A stretch of 64,000 nt of DNA from Synanceia verrucosa (lineage: Eukaryota > Chordata > Actinopteri > Perciformes > Synanceiidae): assembly GCA_029721515.1 (NCBI GenBank), contig CM056570.1, positions 963,033-1,027,032 of the forward strand, in the 5' to 3' direction. Positions 21,116-33,676 of the stretch are shown here, one piece after another. Each line of letters starts with the position of its first letter. The first letter of the stretch is position 1. A program made the translations under genes and the position numbers. The notes under the pieces are model-generated. The model was not told where the DNA came from, searched no databases, and saw only the letters and a program-made list of their open reading frames with translations.

Positions 21116-23820
21116 ACACTACTAATCCCATCACTACCATTATTACTACCATCACTACCACTCCTCCAGCTGACAGAAGGACTGTTCAAAGCCCTCAGGC
21201 TATCATGGTTTTAAAACCAGTAATAGAAGCTGTTTCTTCTGCTTCCCAGTGAACCCAGGACAGCTTTTTAGCTTCAGTGAAACTCAGCAGATTCACACTA
21301 GTTAATAAAGACAGCAGTAATTCATTTTTATTTTCAGGGGACAGGAGGAACAATGATCGATAACTCATCTGCACCTGAAGTGATAAAGAGCTTTAAAGTT
21401 CAAATAAAGGACTGGTGTAACAGAAGAAAACAGCTCCAAGCCTCCAGGTTCCTGCTGAAGACCCAGAGCTTGGTAAACTTTTCTCAAATATGTGATCAGT
21501 GTAGTTTTTAGGGACTAGTGTGTTTGTTGGGGACTATTTTCAGAGGAGAATCGGTCCATATCTGGATCCCTCCAGTGAGGATTTCCAAATCTAATAAACT
21601 AGAGAAATACAACTTTGTTATGTGTTAAAATACATCTGGAAGGTAAATGTTAAGATTAATATCCAGCAGTCTGAGACAGACGGAGATTCATCCTGGTAGA
21701 TGCTTTATTTTTTAACCTCCAGTGGTTAAAACATCATATCATCATTTTTGTCATTTATGTATTTATTCTTTCTGTGGAATCCAGCACTCTTTCTCTCTGG
21801 GCTTGTATTTTAAATTGTTGGTGTTTTATGTTGTCATGTTAATTATAAACAGAAATATTACATCAACAGGGAAACTCACAGAAAAGTGAATCTACTTCTA
21901 CCGATGTTGAGCTTATTCACTGGTGTTCAATCTGATGACAGAAGAAAAGGAGGAGTAAACATGTTGGACGTTGTCGTCTCTCTCTTCTGTTTCCAAACTA
22001 CAAACAAGTGAACCTGTTCCAGTGATTTCCTGACCTTTGACCCCTCCAGCAGGAGCAGACAGTCTGGTGCTGCTCCTCCCAAACAGCTGGTTTGGTCCTG
22101 AAAGTCTAATTTATGGATCTGTGAACGTTGCTTCAGCTCCACCAGCCTCCAGGGTCACTGCAGACAATGTCAGGGAATATTAATGACATGCTAATTAATT
22201 ATACAGTGTTTATTGCTCTTCCTGTCAAGTATTTGTCCTCCTTCAGCTCAGGACGGAGTGGACTTTCTATGACTTCAGTGACGTAGCTGTTGTCTTATAG
22301 AATAAATTACTTTATTATTTCAGTGGGGGAAAATTCACTCGTTGCAGCAGCGTAAACAAGTTATAGTCAGAAATACACAATAAACAACAACAATGAGATA
22401 ACAGAATAAATAATAAAAATAGTAAGCATTTACAGAATGCACTAAACAAAGACAAACTGATTTTAATGGCAAATAAAATGAAATTAAACTATTTTAATTA
22501 TGGATATGACTCATACAACTTTCATACTTTTATAATGAGTATAAAAATAGACATAAAATAATAAAACAGTGATGGAAATGGCTATGATAGTAAAAGGTCC
22601 AGAGATTAATTTCATAATTTAGATGCTCTCATGGCTCAGAAAAGGCTGCTTAAATTCTGACCTGAATGATTTTAAAAATATCTGAGCTGCTGTAGAGGAA
22701 ACTTTCAGTAGAGCCACGGTGACGTCTGAAGAGCTCTGTGTTGAAAAAGAAACACCCAAAGACTCTGAGGGGCAGACAACGAGCACAAACAACTGAAAGA
22801 AATGACGTGATCAAAGTAGGAAATACATCTGAACGATCCAAGACAAAATACTGAATGTTCCCATTTCTATGGAAAAGACCCTCAGAGCTGTTGTTTCAGC
22901 CTATCAAAGCCCGAAAACTGAAACAATGCACCTGACCAGGTGTGCATCAATAAATAAAAACAAAAAAATTACAGAGAATGATTTCTGCTGTCTCAGTACG
23001 CCATCAGACTCTATAATGATAACTGAATCATGATTACAAAATGATATGTTTTGCTTTAAAAAAAATAAAATGTAAGATTGAGCTCTATTTCTAACATCTA
23101 AAAATGGGACAAAAACGTAAAAATAATCAAGGAAACAAGTCGCCCAAATCAGAAAAAAAAAAAGCAGAAAAAGCCACATCAGGAAAGAAAATGAGCAACT
23201 GCTGAGAAGAAGAAAGACAGCAGCATCCTTCCTGCTCTTATTAATCTCCTCTTGCTGAGCAGGAAACTTTGACAAGCTCACATATTAACTGACTGTGTTT
23301 ACAAGGAGAAGCAAACAAGCTGCTTGTGTTGCATCTGAGTCCTTCTGCAGTGAAGTCATTTAGACCAACAAGACCCGTTCAGTCTGGGAGGGATTTCCTG
23401 TTTCATTAATGATCCAAACAGTGTGATTAAGTAGCTTTACAGGAGCTCCACACTCATATTGTCTCAGGAAAGAGTGGAAGCAGGAAGATCATGATGTGCA
23501 CGAGACTGGAAAATTAAGTTCAACAGAAACTTCTAGAAAATATCTACTAAACATTCAGAGTCTCATTTATTTTATCAGCAGGCTGCAGCAGGACTGGAAC
23601 AATAATCCATGAAGCACATCTGAAGGGTAGATTCTTACTTTTGGATCCTTTTATTTCAGTAATCAGGAGCACAAACTGGAGCAAAACCAGAACAGAAGAA
23701 GGTTCAGACTACATGAAAATATGAAACCTTTTTGTAAATTTGGTGGCAGCAAACTGGATCTATTCATCCAGGATCAGACTGTGACGGCACGTCTTCCAGC
23801 TCCTCTTAGAGGATCCTTGA
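21116..23820. other. intergenic, nothing recognised
   Basis: AT-rich, with short chance frames only. No exon-like or repeat structure stands out. Confidence 0.5.
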
Positions 23821-24130
23821 CATTTGAGAAGCAAGCTGAGATGGATCATGGAAGGGCTGGGTCTCAACCAGAAAACCTCCTCCAGACTTGGAGGTGCTGA
23901 CCCTCATACCAGCCCCTTCACTAGTGGATCCTGGAGGTCTGGACCTGATGGAGCCCACACGACCACATCATCTGCAAAGAGTAGAGACTTTAAGGTCCCC
24001 AAAGCCAGGCTCAGTGGAAAGGTTGAGCCACAGCTGATTGATCGTAAAGCCTCCAGATCCAGATGTAGTCCTGGTCCAGTGGAGCAACAAGTGTCAAGAG
24101 TCATGAGGGCTAAAGTCGGAGGGTTTCCTG
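23820..24130 (-). mobile_element. LINE reverse-transcriptase fragment (FADD motif)
   Basis: The minus strand encodes SLLFADDVVVWAPSGPDLQD, the RT catalytic F/YADD block of LINEs, followed by LVKGLV and SASKSGG-like remnants. Frame is degraded on both sides. Orientation as in the nt5e LINE copies. Confidence 0.75.
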
Positions 24131-25273
24131 ACTAGTTACGTAGAAAACAGAGAAACCTGCTCTTAGTATAAAAGAGCGAAACATTTCCTCACCACGACTC
24201 CACAATAAGATAAAATAAGAATAAAATAAGAAAAAAGCCCAAAGATTGGATTAACAAAGTTAATGCTTCAACGCTCTTTGACAGAAATCAGGTGACTGAC
24301 TATATTTAAGGGGATCAAACACAAGAGCAGCTCATCAACATGCATCAGTCCTCTGGGGAAAGTGTGCCGGAGACGATAGCTCTCAGCAGATAATTAGTAA
24401 TTTGTTATGCTGCATTGGAAATAGAGAGGAGGGGACTTAATTAAAGAAGGCTGTAATGTTTAATTGCTGTGCAAATGCACTGGTAGGCTGGTGTAACATG
24501 CTTACTGCAGGCATGAGTGCACTGCTAACCAACGGGATGTTTGAGATATTCAGAATAAGGTTTCACCGAGGAGGCAAAGAGTCTGGAGACATAAAGTAAA
24601 ACCCTGCTGTTTATTCTGATTCAACCCGGAGCACCAATAATGGATTAAGTTTTCAGGTTATTGACACCTCATCTGCTCTCAAATGTAACCAGACACTGAT
24701 GAATATCTTCCATCAACTCTGTAAACGATCACAACCCAATCTGGCACAAATAACACTAAATAAGCAGCTGCTGTTTGAAATATACATCTGTATTGACGAG
24801 AGCCTCTGGCTGGCTGTCCTTCCCTCCAGGAGAAAAGTGATCGATAAAGGATGAAAGAAGGTGTAAAGAGGGTGGACTCACATCAGAGACAACCTGAAGA
24901 CACCACAGCGTCTATCTGTGCCGCAGTTCAGCTCACTATTTGTTGAACATGTCAGAGGAAAATGATGGAAATTTCATTCAGGAGACGAACCTGATGGGAG
25001 TCCAAACCAACCAGTACCATGAGAAAAAGAGTAAAGCTGAAAGTCATTTCACATCCTAGAAAAATAGAAAACAAAGATCACTAAGTGCATCTGAAAGCTT
25101 ATGTAAAGTTTCTTTTACAGTGAACAACGTAAAGGCATCAAGTTACAAAATGATTTTAGGTTTATTGTGTTAAAAATGTTGCAGTAAGAATGAAATTAGC
25201 AGGGAATAATAGTTTGGTTTTACAAGGAAAACCACGTCAGTCTGGTTTAATCTGGAGGGAAAGTGTGGTCCAG

Positions 25274-26772
25274 TGGTGGACTACAAGAAGAACACACCTC
25301 CACCTGCCTCCATCACTCAGTGGACTACAAGAAGAACACACCTCCACCTGCCTCCATCACTCAGTGGACTACAAGAAGAACACACCTCCACCTGCCTCCA
25401 TCACTCAGTGGACTACAAGAAGAACACACCTCCACCTGCCTCCATCACTCAGTGGACTACAGGAAGAACACACCTCCACCTGCCTCCATCACTCAGTGGA
25501 CTACAGGAAGAACACACCTCCACCTGCCTCCATCACTCACTGGACTACAAGAAGAACACACCTCCACCTGCCTCCATCACTCACTGGACTACAAGAAGAA
25601 CACACCTCCACCTGCCTCCATCACTCAGTGGACTACAGGAAGAACACACCTCCACCTGCCTCCATCACTCACTGGACTACAGGAAGAACACACCTCCACC
25701 TGCCTCCATCACTCACTGGACTACAGAAAGAACACACCTCCACCTGCCGCCATCACTCAGTGGACTACAAGAAGAACACACCTCCACCTGCCTCCATCAC
25801 TCAGTGGACTACAAGAAGAACACACCTCCACCTGCCTCCATCACTCAGTGGACTACAAGAAGAACACACCTCCACCTGCCTCCATCACTCAGTGGACTAC
25901 AGAAAGAACACACCTCCACCTGCCTCCATCACTCAGTGGACTACAGGAAGAACACACCTCCACCTGCCTCCATCACTCACTGGACTACAAGAAGAACACA
26001 CCTCCACCTGCCTCCATCACTCAGTGGACTACAGGAAGAACACACCTCCACCTGCCTCCATCACTCACTGGACTACAGGAAGAACACACCTCCACCTGCC
26101 TCCATCACTCACTGGACTACAGAAAGAACACACCTCCACCTGCCTCCATCACTCAGTGGACTACAGGAAGAACACACCTCCACCTGCCTCCATCACTCAG
26201 TGGACTACAGGAAGAACACACCTCCACCTGCCTCCATCACTCACTGGACTACAAGAAGAACACACCTCCACCTGCCTCCATCACTCAGTGGACTACAGGA
26301 AGAACACACCTCCACCTGCCTCCATCACTCACTGGACTACAGGAAGAACACACCTCCACCTGCCTCCATCACTCACTGGACTACAGAAAGAACACACCTC
26401 CACCTGCCTCCATCACTCAGTGGACTACAGGAAGAACACACCTCCACCTGCCTCCATCACTCAGTGGACTACAGGAAGAACACACCTCCACCTGCCTCCA
26501 TCACTCACTGGACTACAAGAAGAACACACCTCCACCTGCCTCCATCACTCAGTGGACTACAGGAAGAACACACCTCCACCTGCCTCCATCACTCACTGGA
26601 CTACAGGAAGAACACACCTCCACCTGCCTCCATCACTCACTGGACTACAGAAAGAACACACCTCCACCTGCCTCCATCACTCACTGGACTACAGGAAGAA
26701 CACACCTCCACCTGCCTCCATCACTCACTGGACTACAGGAAGAACACACCTCCACCTGCCTCGATCACTCAA
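25274..26772. repeat. 44-bp minisatellite, 34 copies, with 264-bp higher-order units
   Basis: Units carry ACACACCTCCACCTGCCTCC plus a variable TGGACTACA(A/G)(G/A)AAG and ACTCA(G/C). Scoring each unit by these two sites, the last third repeats a six-unit pattern (cag-agg, cag-agg, cac-aag, cag-agg, cac-agg, cac-aaa), giving a 264-bp higher-order repeat. The unit has no stop in any forward frame, so all three stay open for 555-619 codons. Confidence 0.97.
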
Positions 26773-26784
26773 TCAATCATCATC

Positions 26785-27132
26785 CCAGTCTCTCTGCTTC
26801 CTGGGCTCCATCATCACCAGGACCTCAAGTCCACAAAAAGGGACAGACAGAGGATGGACTTCCTGTGGCAGCTGAAGAAATTCAACCTGCCAAAAACAAT
26901 GATGGTGCACTTCTACACTGCCATCACTGAGTCCATCCTCACCTCCTCCATCACCGTCTGGTCCTCTGCTGCCACCACCAAGGACAAGGCCAGGCTGCAG
27001 CCCATCATCTGCTCTTGGATGGACCAGTCTCAGTTCCTCCCCTCTGGCAGGAGGCTGATCCATCAGGAACAGAACCTCCTGCAGCTAAACTCATCAATAA
27101 GGCCCATGGTCCACCCTTCTCCAGCAGCCTAA
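26785..27132 (+). mobile_element. LINE reverse-transcriptase C-terminal fragment (CR1/L2-like)
   Basis: The plus strand encodes RMDFLWQLKKFNLPKTMMVHF, YTAITESILTSSITVWSSA, then FLPSGRRL, the layout of the C-terminal end of CR1/L2/Rex1-type LINE ORF2. It abuts the 44-bp array directly and shares its open frame, ending at a TAA at 27130. The segment between SITVW and the GRRL block is shortened. Confidence 0.75.
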
Positions 27133-29512
27133 CTGCACATTAATGTGGATACAGAGCGATTCCTCCGGTTATTATGAAATGACTGAAGCTCAGTTCTGTT
27201 CATCAGGGTAGAAATGTGGATCAGGTGCACAGAGGAATCAGGACTGTGGTGGAAATAAGCATCTGGTTTGTCAAATCAATGGTTTGCAGGTCTGAGTTGA
27301 AACGGTCCGGACTGGTGATGAGGTCACTGGGTGGGAAAACCTATTAACAAACATGAAGCCGAGCTTCCCTGCTGCCAGCGTTATTGACCACTTGCATCCA
27401 TTACTGTTTTTGCTCCTGACAAATGAATGTCATTAATGAGCGGTGGAGAGCACCTGGTGCCAACGGCCACAGTCTGAACCAAAGAGGCAGTTAGCAGGAC
27501 GGCCTGGAGGGCAGAAGATTAAACCCTCCATTCACTGAACTCTTTGTCCAGCTTTGACACTGAGATTTAACAAGAAAAAAAAATAAGTTTTTCATAGATG
27601 CTCATAAACTTATTACTATCAGTGTTCTTGCACCATTTGCACCCAATTTAATACTTTTTAAAAACCTCAACAAATATAATTTAAGACACAAAAATGTTTG
27701 TTTCTTTGGTAGAAAATAGTCAATTTATTGTAGGCCTGACCTGAGTTTCTGAGGCCAAAGCCAAAATCGATATTTAGCAGGAAAAAAAAAAAAAATCTGA
27801 ATTTTTAATTATTTTTTTCCTAGACCTTTAACACTTGCAACAATGATATAAATTGAAGGGAAAACACTTAACCTTTTTCTACAACTTTTTCACAACTTTC
27901 AAGAACAAAGAAGTGAACTTTGTGAACAAAATAACATGGAAAATTGCAATAAATCTCTGAATACCGTGTTTTCCTATTGGCATTAAATGCACCATCTGAA
28001 AATGTAATACCTAAAGCAAATCTACGGTAAATTTAAGAAAATTTAAGAACTTAATATTACTTGGATTTTAATTTAGGACATTTTCAGACTTTTTTGAAGG
28101 AACAGCAGGAACCCTGACTATGTCCTCTTCATGATGTCACATCATGATGAACAAGAGGAAGTAGAAATGTTTGCAAAAAGCTGCAAAATTAAGATAAGTG
28201 AGCAGAAGTCGTCCTCGATTTAGTTTGCTGAGCTGGATTGGATTCTTGTCGGCTGGTTTCTGACGTCAAATCAGGAGCAGAAACAACAACACTGGTGCAA
28301 ATACAGTTTAATTCAGCAGGACGTCCCTCAGTTCATGAATCCACCGTGAAGGCATGCACTGAAAACAAAGTTTTCTTCATGAATTTAACCTAACACAGGA
28401 TGAGTAACTAATATATATACATGATTATATAAGTGATTTAAACAATAGTTCACGACCGTCACCATAAAAACAACATTCAAACTTTTGGTCACCTGCCTCA
28501 TAACAGAACCAAACCAGTGAAAGGTGAGGTCCGTGAACCCTCAGCGGTCCTTGAGGAGGCTCCAGAGGGTCCCCAGAAAAAAAAGGGGAATGATTTAAGG
28601 TCCCTGTGATTCACTTGTGATTCAAGTAACACCACTGGCGTACTATCACTTTTGCCAAGCAGCAAATCTCCAAATATGCTTAAAAAAATGAAAAGTATTA
28701 TTTTTCTACATTACTTCACACATTTTACTAACTATATCTTCCTTTATTGTTATTCTTTCAGGCCGTGGTGTTCACATTGCTTCTTTTATACTTCATATTT
28801 ATGACTCTGTTGATGTCCTTGGTGTGAAGGGGTTTGGGAAGCACTGATCCAGGACTTGTCTCACTTATTATGATATAATATGTGCCTTGTTATATAATGT
28901 GTGATTTGTTTGTCATCCATAACACATGACTGCTTCTCATTTCATAAAATCCATTAGAATATCTGGCATCGGTCCAACCAAACAGTCATTTTTTAGGTTG
29001 TTTCCAACAAGTCAAGTCAAACTTTGCTTCCTCTCAGCTGCCAGACAAGCTCCGAATATCTTTCTGAGGGTCTAATTTGGTGAGCTAATGGCTCATAATG
29101 TCTATACAAATAATTAGCTGCTGTTCCAGCTGATTTCTGAAACAGCTGTTAAAATAAGGCCAGTGATCTGGAACACTAAGAGCATCAAAGTTCAATTAGT
29201 TCTCATATCACTCAAGGTCAAAATGCCTCCAAAAGCTGTCTCTATCGGCCCAAAGTGCTTCTGGGTAAAAAAGAGTGGCCCTTTTCCAGCTTTCTTTGAA
29301 TGTTTTTTGAAACAGAGAGTTTGTCTCCTGCTTAAAGGTCTGTGATGAATGTTTTATTTAAATGGGAAAGAGAAAGAAAACTAAATATACATCAGTGTCA
29401 GTGACATCCATCCTGTTTTCAGTCCACTTCAGATGATTGAAGGTTTCACTTTAGGGTTATAAACATACGCCAAGCCCAACATTATGCCATAGAATACAAT
29501 GGACACAATGCT
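27133..29512. other. intergenic, nothing recognised
   Basis: AT-rich with poly(A)/poly(T) runs. No exon-like, RNA or repeat structure that I can support. Confidence 0.5.
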
Positions 29513-29970
29513 AAACAGCACTCCAAAAACAGTCCTCCAAAAAACAGTACACCAAAAACAGTACTCCAAAAACAGTACACCAAAAACAGTCCTCCAAAAA
29601 ACAGTCCTCCAAAAACAGTCCTCCAAAAAAACAGTACTCCAAAACAACAGTCCTCCAAAAAACAGTACACCAAAAAAACAGTCCTCCAAAAAAAACAGTA
29701 CTCCAAAAAACAGTCCTCCAAAAAAAGTACACCAAAAACAGTCCTCCAAAAAAACAGTACACCAAAAAAACAGTCCTCCAAAAAACAGTACACCAAAAAA
29801 CACTCCTCCAAAAAAACAGTCCTCCAAAAAAAGTACACCAAAAAACAGTCCTCCAAAAAACAGTACTGCAAAAAACAGTCCTCCAAAAAAACAGTACACC
29901 AAAAAACAGTCCACCGAAAACAGCACACCAAAAAACAGTACTCCAAAAAAACAGCACTGCAAAAAGTACT
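29513..29970. repeat. degenerate short-unit minisatellite (ACAGTCCTCCAAAA)
   Basis: About 30 units of 13-17 bp alternating ACAGTCCTCC and ACAGTACACC joined by runs of 4-7 A. The variable A-run length shifts frame constantly, yet the units contain no stops, leaving frames of 156-197 codons open on both strands (FFGGLFF-like on minus). Not a gene. Confidence 0.95.
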
Positions 29971-31955
29971 CTGTACGTCAAATAAGATCAAACTTGAATT
30001 ATACTTGGTCAAACTGTTATGCAGGACATGATTGTAAAAATAAAAAGAAATAAATAAAGTGGAGATATAGTGCAAAACTGTGCATGAGAGAAATGTATGA
30101 AGTGTTGCTGTTTGGCTGCCGTTGAAGATGATGTCATGGCAGTTTCACACGTCGTTGCTACAGCAATCACCTGAAAACGCCATCGACACTGAGGTAATAT
30201 CTGCATCGCAGATTGGAGACCCAATGATCCAAACAGCAAGTAAGAAGATAAACTCCAGTAGAAGTTCTTCTTTCTCCAGCTGGTTCAGCAGACAAACTCT
30301 TTTTCTGACTATTATTTACTAGTACTGGCTCAGAATGTCCTCTTCAAAACAGACTGACCTCTAACAACACTGCTTTCAGGACCAGCCATCAAATATTCTT
30401 TAAGAGCAGCATATGGAAAATCAATTTTCATATCAATCAAGGTCACTCAGATTTAAAGAGCGTTCATAAATCATCCACTCCTGATCGCAGAGCGAGGATA
30501 TGCCTTAGTAAAGCATTATTTAAACAATCTGCTCATGTTTTCGGCAGGATTTACACACTTTACACTGATTTATGCTCTCCTATCTTATTCACAGCTTTTC
30601 ATAACAGCTGCTATTTTATCTCCAGTATGTACTAAGCTGTGCTTTTAATATTTTGAAATGAGAAGGTGTTATAATATTTGTTCTTATTGTCAACAAATCC
30701 CATAAAAAGACCAAAACCAGCAAAGTGTCTTTAAATGTTGGGACTTCCTGTCTCAGCTCCAAACCCACTCTTAGCTTGAAACATAAAATACTCAGTGGAT
30801 TTTTCCAAACAAACAGGAGGAAACAGCATTTATTCAGGACTATTTTCAGTGGCGTATTAATCCACATATGTTCCCAAATGGACCCATAAACTGACACAAA
30901 CCACAGACCTTCATCTGAGGGGATATTATTATACATTTATTATGGTTTGATGATGGAAAGAATAACAAACCCAAAAAGTCCTAAGAGAGGTAAAATGCTC
31001 AAAGACAACAACATAACTGTGCCTGAAAATAACAATAAAAGTATAAGATAAATTCAGTAAAACAAGTAAACTAAACAGGAAAATGTGACATTCTGTCACT
31101 GTTAATAATTATAGTGAAAATAAATGATACTGGGACCCCTGGAGGATATGGGATTATACTTCATCACATGGATTATTTTTGGGAGGTTTCAGGTCGTTAC
31201 ATAGGTGTTAAATATTCTCCCTAATTTCCACTGAATGCCGACCAACACCGACATCCATCACTGTCCTTCATCCATCAGTCTGTCAATACCCACCAGATAC
31301 GTCTGTCGCAGCTCTATTGGACAGGTGGATAGCTAGAGCTATCTATCTATAGTTAGATAGATAGATGGATATTATAGATAGATTATGGATATTATGCTAT
31401 GTTATGGTGATAAAACAGTTAATGCCATGTAAGAAAAACTTCTACCCCGCTCTTCCCAACGATTATACGATCCACCGCGAACACAGATTACTTTATTTTG
31501 AAAATAACCTGAACATCCTGCATTAATCTGCTCCATAATCCACATCAATTTGTTTCGCCATGCGTCGACACTTCAGTAAAAACTAGAGGTAAGTAGTGTA
31601 GTTGCTTTGTTCTACAACACAAATCTTCAGGTTGGAACAATGAATTTGACTTCCTGTCACTTTTTCTTCGTTAGTAGTGATTGGGGAGATAAAGGGAGCG
31701 CTTGTTTTGATGCAGTGGATCTCCTTGGCAAACAGGAGGAGGAGGGGGGATTGTTGTTGTCACTTCAAAATAAAATAATTAATGCAGCAGCCATGGATGG
31801 AGAAGTGGACTGTGATATTTCAGTTCGTCTGTTCTCTGGTAAGAAAAGGACAGAACATCAGCAGCTGTCCTTCAGCAGGAGATATTCTCCTCTTATTAAA
31901 GCAGGTCGCTTCCATGATCTACATCTTAATCTCCTCTGATCAAACAGCTTATCCA
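29971..31955. other. intergenic, nothing recognised
   Basis: No exon or RNA structure recognised. A CTAT/GATA simple palindromic patch lies at 31330-31385. Confidence 0.45.
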
Positions 31956-31957
31956 CA

Positions 31958-32290
31958 TGCGCTCAGACCCAGCTGGGTTCTCTGCTGATGACGCAACCCG
32001 CCATGTTCTGCGCCCGTCAACCCCACCGAGGCGCATTAACCACCAGCGCACGTATGAGCGGTCCTTTTTGATTTTTTTTTTTTCCTTCTTTAAAGCGTGG
32101 CCTATCCCCGCCACGCTCACAACAGGATATGAAAGATGAGGAGATCAGAAACAGAGTCGGGCACAAACCCAAAGCAGACACAATAGCGGAGATGGCTATC
32201 GGTGCCGCCGGAGCCCATGAGCCTCTGGTCATTGGTGACGTACCAGGAAACTTATTTAGCGGCGCTCGTGCCGCGGCCATTATTGCAGAC
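31958..32290. other. CpG-rich block, function unknown
   Basis: Unlike its AT-rich surroundings, this stretch is dense in CpG (ACGCAACCCGCC, CCACCGAGGCGCATTAACC, GCGGCGCTCGTGCCGCGGCC). It contains GCGTGG/CCACGC arms around a short loop near 32096-32117, and a 66-codon plus-strand frame at 32129-32326 that I do not recognise. It could be an unmethylated promoter or enhancer, or a piece of a mobile element. Confidence 0.35.
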
Positions 32291-32726
32291 AGGACTGCAG
32301 ATGGAGGCTGGGTTAGCAGCCAGTGATGAGAGGCTAACAGATGCAGACAGAGAGTCCATTAGAGCAGAGCTGCTGTAGTTTCCACTTCAATGAGCCACAC
32401 TTGAACAGTACAAGCATGGTTTCCTCTGGGGAAGAGACGAGATGTTCGCCTCACTCATTTCAATAAGGTCTGCTTCAGCTCTGATGACTGCAGAGAGTCC
32501 ACAGCAACACTTACCAACATATATGATCAATGAATCCTCTCAAAACATCACCTCAAGAAATTATATTTTACAAGTTACATAACTTAACTGAGATCTTTCA
32601 ACATGGCCCCATGCTTTTTCTACTAATGCAAGCTAGCGTTACTTGCACACTTACATATTAGCATTTCATCAGTACTATATAATATTACACCACACACTGC
32701 CTGGGTTGTGATGATATATTATTTCA

Positions 32727-32886
32727 GAAGCATTTAACTCAGTTACAGCCGTTTTATTAAACAGAAAGTGTCCTGTTCCAGCAATTTTGTCCATTTTGAG
32801 TCATATTTCTAGACTCACAGAATATTTTGTACTATGACTCTGAAAACAGTGAATAGCTCAAATGAAAGAAGAGACGCTCCATTTCT
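32727..32886 (-). repeat. dispersed repeat, copy B
   Basis: Reverse-complement partner of 18602-18762, roughly 85% identical by eye over about 160 bp, 14 kb away. No terminal inverted repeats noticed. Confidence 0.8.
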
Positions 32887-33340
32887 CTGTCAACCTGTAA
32901 ATATCACAGCTAATAAGCTGGAAATAATTCTGATTCTTATCTGCTGAACCCTGCAGGAAATATAAAACTGACATGTCTCATTGACTCAACATCATAAAAG
33001 TGTTAATAGTGTAAAGAGCCTCAGTTCTACTCACATAAATAAAATCTAAAGTCTCTGTAAGCAGAACACAGTTCAGTATTAGTAGAGTTTTGTGGCTTGT
33101 TGTAATATTTTCTGTATCATTACTCAATTAAAAAGAGCACTTGAGCACCAAACTACCACTGAAGGCATTAAACTTTGCTGACATTATAAAATGTTTTATT
33201 CAGTTATATTACAGATATATTTAATGTTAAATGAATAAGAAAACAACTTGTTGAAAGTATGTCTCACACCACTTTAACAAATGAAAACAAATTGGGTAAA
33301 ACATTAAAGTCCACTAAGCCAGTGATTGTTATTGTTCAGT

Positions 33341-33346
33341 TTTATT
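33341..33346 (-). promoter_or_regulatory. candidate mei4 polyadenylation signal
   Basis: AATAAA in mei4 sense, about 58 bases after the stop codon; would give a very short 3' UTR. Confidence 0.5.
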
Positions 33347-33403
33347 ACTCCCTGACTCCCTCTGCTTCAACAGTAATCTGTTCACCTTTTAGTGCATCAG
33401 GAA

Positions 33404-33676
33404 CTATTTTCGTTGTGTTGGGAGTGGAAGGATTACCTCTGAGTGACCTTTGGGGATGCTGAGGAGTCGTCCTAACCTCCACATGCTGATGAAAAACAAG
33501 GGGAACTCGTCCGACAGCTGGAAGACTCGCTGTTCCAAGTGATCGAGGAAGCCCGTCTGCTCCACCTCCACCCCCACCTCCACCGTCTGCAGGAGCTCCT
33601 CCACCACCCAGAACAGGTAGCACGAGTTCTGATACTGGTCCACAGGAAACAGGTCCAGTCCTGAACTCTGCTGCAC
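33404..33676 (-). CDS. mei4: mei4 coding exon 5 (C-terminus)
   Basis: Residues 300-389 and stop. VQQSSGLDLFPVDQYQNSCY, YLFWVVEELLQTVEV, then FPLFFISMWRLGRLLSIPK. Acceptor CTTCTTCAG, phase 0. Confidence 0.92.
   Translation of the reverse strand: MQQSSGLDLFPVDQYQNSCYLFWVVEELLQTVEVGVEVEQTGFLDHLEQRVFQLSDEFPLFFISMWRLGRLLSIPKGHSEVILPLPTQRK

Noticed and set aside
25190..27132. Three overlapping plus-strand open frames of 555-619 codons
   Set aside because: They are one 44-bp repeat read in three frames. All give the same cyclic peptide, with no independent start, domain or splice structure.
29429..30075. Frames of 156-197 codons (Phe/Gly/Leu-rich on minus; Lys/Pro/Ser-rich on plus)
   Set aside because: Open on both strands in several frames because of the repeat unit; not protein-like.
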